Source: Puccinellia tenuiflora (taxonomy: Eukaryota > Streptophyta > Magnoliopsida > Poales > Poaceae). Taken from it: DNA of 64,000 nucleotides. Both the position numbers and the translations under genes were made by a program. Shown piece by piece: positions 46,603-57,133 of this stretch. Numbering within the stretch: the stretch's first letter is position 1; the number at the start of each line of letters is the position of its first letter. Under the pieces are notes generated by a model. The model did no database searches. It was given only the letters and a program-made list of their open reading frames with translations, and was not told where the DNA came from. Location: positions 248,001 to 312,000 of the forward strand of contig QRDG01001892.1 in NCBI GenBank assembly GCA_012064385.1. Reading direction: 5' to 3'.

Positions 46603-49600
46603 TCATCGGTTGCGCCTATTATTCACACTAAATTCTCCGGCATCGTCTACAATCTCGGTCATAAAAATCCCGCTAGTTCCTCTCCAATTCCTATTACGCG
46701 TTGCTCTGGTAGGAGCCGTTCCCGCATTCTGTCGAACTATATAAGAAAAGGAGATCAATATGAAAATCAATCATGATAACAAAAAGTGATGGTAATAAAA
46801 TAATGTTGTGAATGTATTGCTTACGTCGACTCTATAATCTTTGTGCTCAGTGGTAAACGTGCGAATAAACTCGCAAACGTAGTATCCACATAGATGCGTC
46901 CTCGGTGGCTGCCTCGCGCACTTTACGAGAATAGAATTCAATCAAAATAATAATCTAGCATCATAACTATATTGAAACTAGAAGTAAAGAGATGCGCAGA
47001 CATATCTCGTACTACTTACTGAGATCAGAGTAAACGTCAGCTCCTTAGTAAAGGAACCCTTCACTAGACTCTTGAACCGGTTCCAAACCCTGCCCAGCAA
47101 AGAAAATGAATTAATGAATGAGTTATTCATTACCTGATATCTCATGAAATCAATGAAAGAGATCGATATAGCACGAATATTACCTCTGGAGCATATCCTG
47201 CATATTGCGGAACTCTTCCAGGTTTCTCTTTAATGGGTCCATGACTTCAACTATTCCCTTATCAACTCGAATGTTTAGCAGAATCCAGTGGAAGCTGCAC
47301 ACGTTTATATATACGTCAGTAACTCATCAATTACACTTAACATCGAGTAAGCAAAAGTGAATGTGTACAACAAAGTAAGACCCTCACTTAAAGTTGTAAG
47401 GAAACAGTATGTGTTCACAGGAAATGTTGCTCCGTTAGAAACCTTAGAAGGTTTTCCGCCGTCTTGTCGGGTTTCGTCATTAACGTTTCTATATGTACTT
47501 TATCTGGGTCAATGAACGCAACATTATAGATCGTTCTTTTACAAGTCTTCATCTTCATTCTGCATAATAGAGTACAAAAGGATATAATGAGAATAATACA
47601 CATGCAATGAACTGAACAACTTATATGTAGACAATGAATTCAACAACTTACAGACAATAGCAACTCATGAGAGATTTGTCGAGAGCGTCGAAATTGTATA
47701 ACTAGAAGAGTTCTGAAAAGTCAACATGGATCTCTTCGGCTCGGAAGAAGTAGTCTTCTGGGACTTTCGCCACGATCATTATTCTGTCCCGCTTTACCTC
47801 TCTCAAGTACCATTCATGCAAACACCGCATGTGTGTTGGCAGTTGTTTCAACTTCTCTTTGCTGACCAAAGGCTTCCCTGGGACATATGTAGGGACTACA
47901 TCAGCCGTGGGTAACTTGTCGTCTTGGGAACCTAGCAGTTCAGCAACAGTCACACCCATAGTGGCCGCCAACTTTGCAGCTTCTCCCATATCCTGCTGCA
48001 GCACCTGGGGAACGTCTTTGGATAACACCTTGAGGGGTGGGATCGATTGTTTGACCTGTTCTCCGAGCTGGGGAACGTCCCTTCTTTTCCCGCTTGCACT
48101 TTTACTTGATTTGCTCCCGCTTGCACTTTTACTTGATTTGCTCTTCTCCGCTTCCTTCTGAAGTGTGCGTAGATAGTCATCTGGCTTATGGTGCAACTCA
48201 TATTGCGATTTTGTGTTCAGAAAACTAAGTCCCCACTCTTTTTGCTTCTCGGTGTATACCGGGGCGGGCTCTGTTTTCTTCTTTGCAAAATGCGCATCTT
48301 TTTCAGCCTTTGCGATCGCTGCGATTTCATCGTCAGTATGATCGTAAGTTCTGACGGGAAGATTCTTATGAGGTACTTTTGGGAGGGGTGACAATTTTCG
48401 TTTTGGGCTGCTGCGTCATTTAGTACTCAGCGACGAAGCATGCTTCCGCTTATTGTCCTTAGCGGGCAAAGGCGGCGGCGAAGACGGCTGACCCAAGTCC
48501 GGCGGCGGAGATCGAGATGGACTCGCGCTGTGGTGATCATAGTCTTGGGGTGGGCTTCTTGTAGGTGATGGTGACCTGCGACGACTCGGAGGTGGTGTTG
48601 GCCTTGGCGCCGAGCCTGGAAGCTTGATGTTGTTCTTGTCCCATAGAATGATACCACCCAGTACTTCTCTGAGTGTCCTCTCACCTTCAGGTCCAGGGAT
48701 GTCAAGCTCCATTGAGTCAAACCCCATTACGATTTCATCCACCCCGACTTTAGCATAGCCAGCTGGAATCTCACGGCCATGCCAACGTGCCTCAGGTGGA
48801 CAAGGTAAAGCAGATCCGACCGCCACCTTCAGGGATATGTTCTTCACCTTCTGATAGAGCTCACAACATATCTGCTCCTTGATTCCATCCACGGGGTAGC
48901 CGGGACCGCCATCTATCATCCGTGCACCGTCAGACGGGACCTCCGATTCAGCCACGCTGCTTCTCCGCAGAGATGGGCTGGCGGTAATATCGAGTGCAGG
49001 ATCTTGCAGGCGCTCTCCTCTAAGTTCGTCAATCTGCTGCTGCTGCTTGTCAATTCTTGCTAGCAACTGGTTGAACCTGTCTTCCTCCTCCTCCTCCCGT
49101 CGCTTCTTTGCTCTCGATCGGCTTCTATAAGTATCTTTGTCTTTGGGAAACCCAATCTCCCAGGGATAACTAGGGCCAAGGCCTCGTGTTCGTCCTCCGT
49201 GTTCGGCATTCCCGAGGACCTTTGTCAGCAAGTCTTTCTCTCTATCGGGACGGAACTTTGTTTTCCCCTCTTTAATTTCTTTCACCACTTTCAGCCATGT
49301 CTCCCTGGGTACCTTAATCCTGTCACTGCAAACAAGGTCCCCTGTCTCATCGTCATACTCACTCCCATGCGCAAGGAAAAAATTTCTTGCCCTCAATTCC
49401 CATTCGTCGCGAATTGGTTCTGGAATGATCCCTTTAGCAAGCAGCGCTTCCTCTATTTTATCCCACTTTGGCATGGCAGTCACGTAGCCCCCTGTCCCGA
49501 GGCGATGGTGATATTTCTTTTTCGCAGCATTTGTCTTGTTTCATGTTGACTTTTCTGTAGCATCTGCTGACTGCTTGTACTTCACAATGCATCCCAGTAA

Positions 49601-50348
49601 GCCTTCTGCTTCGCTAGATAGCCTTCGAATTTTGGAGCAATATTGTTCTTCTGATACTCTTGCCATAATGTTTTCTTCCACTGCCGGAATAGTTCGGCCA
49701 TCTTCTTAAGAGTAAACACCTTGACTTTGTCCCTCAATGCAGCTGTGTCGTCCTCTTCCTCACATTCTGGGAGGGTGAAATGTGCCATGAGGTCATTCCA
49801 AAGACCATCTTTGTACCTTTCAGAGACATACTCATTATCTTCCACCCCTTTGGGCTTATGCCACTCTCGAACGGTGATCGGGATGCGATCCCTAACCATA
49901 ACTCCGCATTGTTTTCCAAATTTCTTTGCAACCTTTATGGGTTCCAACGGTTCGCCCTAGTGGTGATATCTTTGTAATTGTATAATGCGCAGATGGCGCC
50001 AACTTTTTGGCCGGGCCTCGTTTGGAACATTTGCTCGATGTGGAGGCCTAAGAGAAGAAACATTCGTCAATTCATATATATACAACTCAATTAATGCATC
50101 TACTGATCATCGGACTTCATATATACCTCGCCGGACTTCGTTAAGGGTCCATCATCGGAGCCGTCGCCTTCTCCATCATCAGAGGCGTCGGCTTCCCCCT
50201 CATTTTGGTCGACCTCTTCACCCTCACCGGATGGGTTCAGATACATCGAGGGAGATTCGGGTGGATCAGCACTGGGGGCGTTGTGGATTATGTCCTCGAG
50301 AATTTCTTCTTGTGTTAGGTCTCTGCGGATTGGACTAGGTGGTTCCAT
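46603..50348 (-). pseudogene. TNP1/Ulp1-type second gene of CACTA-3 (decayed, multi-exon)
   Basis: An acidic first exon (50348-50127, MEPPSPIRRDLTQEEIL) ends at GAG|GTATAT. The next has KRGPAKKLAPSAHYTIT, then LEPIKVAKKFGKQCGVMVRD after a frameshift near 49957. NAAKKKYHHRLGTGGY, RRSPSPTRSPPQ-rich linkers and DEIAAIAKAEKDA follow. The Ulp1 protease-like end has IYNVAFIDPDKV (47.5 kb), FHWILLNI with the catalytic His, VEVMDPLKR with the Asp and THLCGYYVCEFIR with the catalytic Cys (about 46.87 kb). Defects seen: frameshifts near 49957, 49585 and 47435, and stops at about 49545, 48416-48418 (TGA) and 47702-47704 (TAG). In relatives the product is a DNA-binding and SUMO-protease-like protein; this copy cannot be translated whole. 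Confidence 0.7.
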
Positions 50349-50578
50349 AGTTTCTGCAAAATGCACACAATATCATTATCGCATACAATATTGCTACTAG
50401 TACATAAAAATACTACAAAAATAATACTACATACAAATAGTACATAAAAATACACCACGAATAATATCACAAATACATCTAGAATAATCCAATTACATAG
50501 CTCGTGTCCATTATTTTTTAAACCTAATACATCATGAATAATATCACTAATACATCTCCCATGCATTAACCTCTCAAA

Positions 50579-50962
50579 CTAACTTCGACCGGTTCCTGAG
50601 CCGCGGGGTGCTGAGCCGCCGGCGCTGCGCATCCAAAGAGAAGGAACCCTCACAGGGTCATAGCTCACATGATAAGGAACCCTCTGAACAAACGACCAGC
50701 TATTGCTATAATGCCTATCCAATAGATACATGTAGCGACGGACGTGCTCGTCCTCCTCTCTGATACGGCGACGGACCACCTCCTCGGGGGCCGGCTCCCT
50801 CTGCACCGAGCGTGGCCCACGCGACTGCCACCAAAGAAGATCCGGGTCGACGACATCACCCGGATTCCTCACCAAGCTGCGCGTCCCGGAAGGTAGCACC
50901 TCCCAGTGCCAGCCCGGCGGAGCCCAGTCCCGCACATCGCCCCTCTGATCCAACAGGGACAT
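50579..50962 (-). CDS. Small CACTA-associated protein of unknown function (127 aa)
   Basis: ATG at 50962 (MSLLDQRGDVRDWAPP). The frame is open to 50579. It is Trp- and Arg-rich: PPGWHWEVLPSGTRSLV, DPDLLWWQSRGPRSV and EDEHVRRYMYLLDRHY. I recall near relatives as multi-copy wheat proteins linked with CACTA elements, with no known role. No signal peptide or membrane segment is present. An upstream array of 'tttagtcgcgg' palindromes (51780-51926) and a tandem AT repeat (51000-51250) precede it, a layout also seen for the ORF at 52332-52865. It could also be a 5' exon of the Ulp1-type gene. Confidence 0.5.
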   Translation of the reverse strand: MSLLDQRGDVRDWAPPGWHWEVLPSGTRSLVRNPGDVVDPDLLWWQSRGPRSVQREPAPEEVVRRRIREEDEHVRRYMYLLDRHYSNSWSFVQRVPYHVSYDPVRVPSLWMRSAGGSAPRGSGTGRS

Positions 50963-50999
50963 CGTCGCCGAGAACAATAAACTAAAAACACCTAAGTCA

Positions 51000-51250
51000 A
51001 AATTTCTATTTCTACACTAAAAAAGTAATACCAATTTAACTTAGCAAAATTTCTAAAGTACCAATTTAACTTAGCAAAATTTCTATTTCTACACTAAAAA
51101 AGTAATACCAATTTAACTTAGCAAAATTTCTATTTCTACACTAAAAAAGTAATACCAATTTAACTTAGCAAAATTTCTAAAATACCAATTTAACTTAGTA
51201 AAATTTGTAAAGTACCAATTTAACTTAGCAAAATTTCTAAATACCAATCT
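51000..51250. repeat. AT-rich tandem repeat
   Basis: There are about six copies of a 25-60 bp unit built on 'taataccaatttaacttagc' and 'aaaatttctatttctacact'. Confidence 0.85.
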
Positions 51251-51339
51251 AACTAATCTAAAATTTAACCTAAAATTAAACTACCCTAAAAATCTACCTA
51301 ATTAACTGATCTAAATTTAAGCTAACCTAAAAATCTACC

Positions 51340-51760
51340 TAATTAACTGATAAAAAAACTAACCTAAATCGAGCGGCGCCGGCGCGGAGGACGTACGGCG
51401 GCGGGCTCGGGCGCGGAGGAAGGCTCGAGCAGCGGGGCGGAGGACGGCGGGCTCGGGCGGCGGAGGAGGCGCGACGGCGGGGGCGCGGAGGACGGGCGCT
51501 CGGGCGGCGGAGGAGGCGACGGGCGCGCGGGGACGGAGGGCGCGGATCGGACGGGGGCCGCGGGGACGGAGGGCGCGAGGACGGGGGCGACGGGCGCATG
51601 GCGGCGGGAGGCGAAGGGCGCGCGGCGGAGGATAGCGGCGTGGCGGAGGAGAGCGGCCGGCGGCAGGAGGCGACGGTGGCGGTGGAAAATTTCGGCAGCC
51701 TGACGGCGCTAAGTCAAAATGGCCTCCGGTGTCGCGGTCTGAGCCACGCACCGGGGAGAC
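51340..51760. other. GC-rich low-complexity stretch
   Basis: CGG/GGC-rich sequence gives long open frames on both strands (Pro/Arg/Ala-rich) that I do not accept as genes. It may be the 5' UTR/promoter side of the small ORF at 50579. Confidence 0.5.
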
Positions 51761-51779
51761 GGCCAGCTTTATACACCCC

Positions 51780-51926
51780 CCTTTAGTCGCGGGGCGTAGT
51801 TCAAACCGCGACTAAAGGCATGTCTTTAGTCACGGGTTCAGCCACGCCCCGCGACTAAAGGGGGGGGGGGGCGGTTTCAGATCCAAAGCTTTAGTCGCGG
51901 CTGGTGGTACGGGCCGCGACTAATGG
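51780..51926. repeat. Internal CACTA subterminal-type palindromes
   Basis: Three inverted pairs of 'tttagtcgcgg' / 'ccgcgactaaa' lie here, with a run of 12 G at 51861-51872. Confidence 0.85.
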
Positions 51927-52331
51927 GCCCAAAAATTTTGCGCGCGCTGGGCCAAAAATGCGCTCGCGCGCCGTTTTCGCGCGTCGTTTTCTCTGTTTTT
52001 TCAAATCTGGCATAATTTCAAAACATTTGAATATTTGAATGAATTTGAGAAAACTTTCAACATGAAAAGTGCTTGAATTTGAATAAGTAATCCAAAACCA
52101 TTTTCTGTTTTATAAAATAATTATTGTAACTCTACAAACTATTAACAATTTTTCCATTTTCAATTAAAAAATGGATTAACTAATATTTTTTTGCATATTT
52201 TTGAATCTTGGAGCCAATGACAATAGTGGATCATTTGATAATAACTAGTTCATCGACCGAATACAAATCATTTGTCCTAACCAATGACAACAGTACGGAA
52301 TGACAACAGTGGATCATTTGTCCTAACAATC
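51927..52331. other. AT-rich spacer inside CACTA-3
   Basis: No gene is seen. It ends with 'ttcatcgaccgaatacaaatc', a motif also found at 53428 and 53560. Confidence 0.4.
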
Positions 52332-52865
52332 TTAGTCATACTCCTGCCTAGGCCTATAATACTCGTCCTCGTAATCGTCATCGTCGTCGCTGTCATCGGA
52401 CGGCGCTCGTGGCTCCAACCTCGACGGGTGAGCACGCCTGGACTGGATGTGAGGGTAGCGCAGGCGGGGGTTATCGCCGGCCATGATGTAGTCCATGACG
52501 CTCTGGAGAGTCCGTCCACCCCACCACAGCTGACGGCCGGCCTCGTTGAAGTTCGAAGGAGGCGGGCCGTCCTCCTCGTACCTGGCGAGCGCCCTCTCAC
52601 GCTGATTGATGAAGAAGGCATCCCAAGTCGGGCGGTAGTCGGGATGCCAGTGGGGATCCATCCGCTGCTCCGGTGTGATCACGAGGTAGTAGTGGTTCGT
52701 GATGACCGCCCGGCGCGCCACACCTTGAGGGACAGGAGGGACCGGCACGCCTCCGGCGCTCAGCCACCAGCCGACGGGGATGCGGTAGCCGGGCGGGCAG
52801 GGGTAGTTTGAGGCGCAAAGCGCCTCCGCCTGAGGGTAGGTTAGAGTGGGTACGGTGGAAGCCAT
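52332..52865 (-). CDS. CACTA-associated acidic-tailed protein of unknown function (177 aa)
   Basis: ATG at 52865 (MASTVPTLTYPQAEAL). The frame is open to 52332. Trp/Tyr/Pro-rich segments are CPPGYRIPVGWWLSAGG, VITNHYYLVITPEQRMD, WHPDYRPTWDAFFINQRERA and LWWGGRTLQSVMDYIMAGD. The tail is Asp/Glu/Tyr-rich (SDDSDDDDDYEDEYYRP). There are no membrane segments. A TATA box lies about 65 bases upstream and subterminal-type palindromes lie 240 bases upstream, so it has its own promoter. I recall similar multi-copy proteins in wheat with no assigned role. It looks intact, in contrast to the broken transposase genes around it. Confidence 0.55.
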   Translation of the reverse strand: MASTVPTLTYPQAEALCASNYPCPPGYRIPVGWWLSAGGVPVPPVPQGVARRAVITNHYYLVITPEQRMDPHWHPDYRPTWDAFFINQRERALARYEEDGPPPSNFNEAGRQLWWGGRTLQSVMDYIMAGDNPRLRYPHIQSRRAHPSRLEPRAPSDDSDDDDDYEDEYYRPRQEYD

Positions 52866-52927
52866 GGGAGAGTGATGAGGTTGCAGATATGAGTTTAGAT
52901 GTGATATGGCACTGGCGGCAAGGCCTA

Positions 52928-52938
52928 CATATATATAG
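52928..52938 (-). promoter_or_regulatory. TATA box of the 177-aa ORF
   Basis: CTATATATATG on the minus strand, about 65 bases before the ATG at 52865, fits a normal plant TATA-to-start spacing with a short leader. Confidence 0.55.
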
Positions 52939-52975
52939 TGAGAAATGGCGGGAAGACGAAGGCGGGAAGCGGTGG

Positions 52976-53090
52976 AAGAAGCACACGGATCGTGTGTTTC
53001 CTTCGAGCGCTTGTGAGCCGTTGGATCAGAAGCACACGGATCGTGTGTTTCCTTGTAGCACTTGTGAGCCGTTGGATCAGGTGTGTGTCA
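52976..53090. repeat. Two-copy tandem repeat (~56 bp)
   Basis: 'agaagcacacggatcgtgtg' followed by 'tttcctt', 'cttgtgagccgttggatcag' is present twice in tandem. Each copy contains the palindrome 'cacacggatcgtgtg'. Confidence 0.85.
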
Positions 53091-53104
53091 TTGGTTAGGT
53101 GTGC

Positions 53105-53212
53105 TCCTTTAGTCCCAGTTCCAGCTACCAACCGGTACTAAAAAGGTGAAGATAAGGCACACATATCAACACTCCTTTAGTCCCGGTTCCTGCTACCAAC
53201 CGGGACTAAAAA
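53105..53212. repeat. Subterminal-type inverted repeat pair
   Basis: 'ctcctttagtcccggttcct' and 'ccaaccgggactaaaaaggt' form hairpins, present twice (53105-53150 and 53170-53215). Confidence 0.85.
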
Positions 53213-53227
53213 GGTGAAGAGTTTCCC

Positions 53228-53399
53228 TATATAAGTACCCACCATGAGGAGGAAGAGGGAGAGGAAGAACAAGAGCATGGCAACAGCAGAGAGATCAGAC
53301 AGAGGACTCCTCTATGCACGAGCTTCTCGAAGATGTCGTTGGGCAGTGACCTATGACATCTTCGAGGGGCTCGGCATAGAAGCGTTCTCTCAGTGCTAA
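53228..53399 (+). CDS. Possible small ORF (51 aa) with TATA box, opposite strand to neighbours
   Basis: A TATA box (CTATATAAG, 53228-53234) lies only about 10 bases before the ATG at 53244, too close for it to be the start of the normal mRNA, so coding use is doubtful. The frame starts MRRKRERKNKSMATAERSD and ends at TAA 53397-53399. It is very basic at the start. The hairpin at 53314-53377 lies inside it. A non-coding transcript carrying the hairpin is an equally good reading. Confidence 0.25.
53314..53377 (+). ncRNA. miRNA-like hairpin
   Basis: Arm 1 (53314-53337) contains AGCTTCTCGAAGATGTC, arm 2 (53355-53377) contains GACATCTTCGAGGGGCT, and the loop is 17 bases. The 17 bp core pairs fully with two G-U pairs, and six further pairs extend outward past a single bulged A. 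A TATA box lies about 85 bases upstream on the plus strand. Expression and processing are not shown by sequence alone. Confidence 0.35.
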
Positions 53400-53417
53400 G
53401 AGGGTTCTATCTAGAAA

Positions 53418-53580
53418 TCCTTCAGTTCATCGACCGAATACAAATCAAACGGTTTCACCTGCATGTCCTACAGTGCATTTGATATGCGGGCACTCTCTAG
53501 CCACAGTAGGATTGTATGCAGGTGATACTGTGTGTTTTGTTCTATCTAGAAATCCTTCAGTACATCGACCGAATACAAAT
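53418..53580. repeat. Direct repeat 'atccttcagttcatcgaccg'
   Basis: 'ctagaaatccttcag(t/ta)catcgaccg' plus 'aatacaaatca' occurs at 53410-53448 and 53540-53583. A shorter copy lies at 52245-52270. Confidence 0.75.
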
Positions 53581-55157
53581 CATTCGGATTCCCTGCATAC
53601 ATCCCGAAGGTGCATATAGTCAAAACATACGGTTTGTATTCGCATATAGCCATTATTACACATCACGAACATCCCTATCTACTGTTGTGGTTTTCTTCTG
53701 CGCCGTAGCCATGGAGCATCTTCATCATTTAACAGGATGCATGGGTCAGTTTTCACTGTGAAGGGCGGAATTTCATGAAACTTATTATAATCTTCTGACA
53801 TGTCTGTCTTGTCATCCATTCCCACGATGTTTATTTCACCTGAAAGAACTATGTGGCGTTTTGGCTCATCGGACGATGTATTCTTTTGCTGATTTCTTTT
53901 TCTCGATTTGGTAGGCATGTCCTTCACATAGAAAACCTGAGCCACATCGTAGGCTAGGACGAATGGTTCGTCCATGTATGCAAGATTTTTGAGATCCACT
54001 GTTGTCATGCCGTACTTTTGGTCTACTAGCAAATATGCCCGTGCGTTGCTACGGATTGATTTTTATTAAATACATGTCTATTCTGCTAACTCGTTTTGCT
54101 CCCTAGCACGACACATGGGTATGTCCGACCATGGACACCCGACCCGAATGGGCAGGACATGGATCGTTATTGACCCATGGACGATCCGATTAGTCGTGGT
54201 CAGGGTGTGGGTGTAAGTTTACGCCCATGGGTTACCTTGATGGGTCGTCCGATTAATATAAATAGTTACTATAAATATTTATTCTACATGATTTGTAGTA
54301 TCTTTATGCAAGCACATAGCTTTGTTCAAGGAAAACAATTCGCAGAAGCAAGACAAATAGAGCAAGTGTGTTGTACCGACAGATTTTATTTAATCTGAAG
54401 CGTAGGAAATCTGATTTTACACATCTGTAAATTGCCCAATAAGCTAATACGGAGTACTATTTAGAGAAGCCAATAAACCAGTTTTAGATCACTAAAATTT
54501 AGAACATATGCTAGACTTTCCTTAAGCCATTAGAGAAAAATATGTACAGATCATTCTGTTACCAAAATGTGATGCCGAAAGCCCCACAAATAATCACCCT
54601 CTTGGTTAAACCCGGGCTAATTAATGCAGTCTGTCCAACACTATTAGAGTACTTCGGGCACAATGCCACATGAGGATTGTTGATGCGCAGACCGCAATGA
54701 GTGCAAGGTCCTGTTAAATGGGAGGGTAATCTTATGTGGGGTGAATAATTCGTGGGTAAATTAACCATAGTATATATATTCTAGTGGTTTAACATCAGTT
54801 ATGTCAAGCATATAGAGTATATATTTAGGTTCTAGGCACAATCAGTATTTTGTAATGGAACATCGACCCGTTCTTTGTTTCTAAAACCAGTTGTATTATG
54901 TTAGTAAAAATATTATAGTTATTAGGACTTGTTAACAAAATGAAGTGTGTGGATAATTTAGTCTCTACCTAACATTAATACTCTTAGAATCTTGGTTAAA
55001 AAAATACTTTTAGAATAAATATTTTTAGAAATGCAGGTGCAAACTCTACATAGCGGTTAGAGTAAAACAATAGCTAATGGTTCAGTCAGAGTATCCAACG
55101 GCAAATGCACTTCAGAAAGCCTAGTGGCATAACAAAAGGATGACTACAGGACCCTTT

Positions 55158-56302
55158 TTTTTTTGAATTTTTAATACTTGTATTCATACGTTAAGGAAAC
55201 CAGTACACAACCGGATACAAGTACAGAAAAAACAGAGGAAATACAGAGAAAAGCTCTGCTGTCGCAGACCACCTTCTACCTCAAGTTCACCTGGATCACG
55301 AGGCCTCCACCGCCGGCGACGACGAAGGAAACCACTGCCAGGATCACTCACCCAAGAAACGGAAGAACTCCTTGCACGAAGGCGTTGATGAGCCGCAGTA
55401 GACACCATCTCCGACGAGCTGGATTTAGAGACGATGATAGTCCATCGGCCGGGGACGCACCCCGAGTTCCTGCCGCCCCAGGCCTGGGGCCAGCGCCACT
55501 CCACCTCTCCTGAGATGGCCAGGCCTTCAACCATCAGACCGCAAACCCCGAGAGCAGCATCCTCCACATCCCTCCTCTCCGGCGCACCACCACCATGAGC
55601 CTCCTCCCCTCGCCTCCACGGCCGGCCAGAGAAGCCACGACGAAACAGGGCGCCAGAGCAAGCACACCAAAATAGCAGACCAGATCCACATCTCCCCTCG
55701 CCACCACGGCCGGCCGGAGACGCCAGATCAACACGCCAACAGACAGCAACCAACTTCTGTACAGGCAACGAGCACCAGCCGCAGCAGCCGCCGGAACGAC
55801 GCCACCACCCCCAGCACCTCCACAGAGCAGCCAGAAGCAACCACACCGTGACGAAGACGAGGTCGAGGGACAAAAGCTCCAAAGGCCGGCCACCATCTCC
55901 GCCACGGAGACCACACCTTGAGCACCACCGCCCACCAGATCGACAGATCTGGGAGCACCAACTGCCGGAAGCTCGCCAGCTCCACCCCAAAAGGCGTCGC
56001 CGAGGAAGGGGAGGAACTCCAGCACCATTATTCCAAAGCAGCGCCGCCACCCCCACCTTGGCCACGCCGCCGGACAAACCTACCCTACTATCTACACACT
56101 GCAGGCACGGAGTCGAGGCCCCCCCACTCTCCCGCCGCCGGAACGGCAGCCGGAGAGGGGAGAGACCGTCGATCCGGCCAACAGCGGGACGAGGGACCGA
56201 GGAGAACTCCCTTTTCGCCTCTCCAAAGACTGTAGCAGCGGGGAGGGGGACTAATAAACAGAGTTTGGCGCAGACCCTTTCCCCTCCCCCTTTCCCCTTT
56301 CC
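55158..56302 (-). mobile_element. Retroposon (SINE-like or truncated LINE) inside the Helitron
   Basis: ACTACAGGACCCTTT flanks it (55143-55157 and 56303-56317), a perfect 15 bp duplication. On the minus strand it ends 'aatacaagtattaaaaattc' plus an A tract, the usual poly-A side of a non-LTR insertion. A long open frame (56404-55184) runs across it and beyond its 5' edge, but its Trp/Arg/Gly/Cys-rich translation does not look like a known LINE protein. Confidence 0.75.
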
Positions 56303-56503
56303 ACTACAGGACCCTTTCACTACATATATGAGCGACATCGAGGCATTTCCCATGCAGTAGGAAAACACAGACAACAACGGCGATGACAGAGCTTGCGCAC
56401 ACACGCGCAGTAGTAGGAAAACACGGAGAATGGTGACAGCACAACGCGCGAGCTCCCAAGCGACCCGCTTCCTCCGCTCCTCTGGATCTTAAGCCAACGC
56501 AGG

Positions 56504-57133
56504 GTCCGTGGATGTGGCGCCTTGGCAAGGACGCAAGGTATGGCGGCCAATTCCCCAGCCGAACCCCGCAATCTCCCGTATCTCTTTACCTCTGAAGTCT
56601 GAATCCCCAGTCAAAGCACCTCCTCTCAATCGGCACCAAAAAACCACCTCTCTCTCATCGCTCACCAGCACCGCGCTGCTCCTCTCTCATCCGAAGCACC
56701 TTGCCGCTCCTCCTTTCAATCCCAGGCAAATCCCTCACCGAGCTATGTCCCACATCTCTAGCGGGCTATGCACACACGGGCAGATGCACCTTAGCCGCGG
56801 CCACCCATCCCTCATGTCGCTGGAAGTGCCTGCCGCCTGAGTCGTGGTCATGGCTGGGCGGGCGCAAGGTCCGCAATATGACAGCACGGCGAGCTCCCTC
56901 ACGAGCGGCAGACATGGTGGAGGGTGCCGGAGGCGGAGGCGAAGGTCCTCGGGCCGAACCACGCCGGCGTGGTGCCCAACGTTCCGTTTGTCGCGTCCAC
57001 GCCCGGAGAAGAAGATGCGGCCGCGCCCCTCAGGCACCACATGATCTGCCGTGATATGGGACTTCGTTCCCTTCGCGTAGACGAGCGGACGGGACGGTTC
57101 CATCGGGAGCTTGAGCTGGCGCAGCGCGGATGA
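56504..57133 (+). other. GC-rich part of the Helitron, possible captured gene fragment
   Basis: Overlapping open frames on both strands lie here. The plus-strand stretch about 56924-57133 (GPNHAGVVPNVPFVAS, HMICRDMGLRSL) has a fairly natural composition. I do not recognise a source gene. Helitrons often capture gene pieces, so capture is possible but not shown. Confidence 0.25.

Noticed and set aside
51359..51786. Pro/Arg-rich open frames on both strands
   Set aside because: CGG-rich low complexity beside CACTA palindromes. No natural protein features.
55184..56404. 406-codon minus-strand open frame
   Set aside because: It crosses the border of a retroposon with a 15 bp target duplication, and its Trp/Arg/Gly/Cys-rich translation shows no domain. 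I treat it as a by-product of GC-rich sequence.
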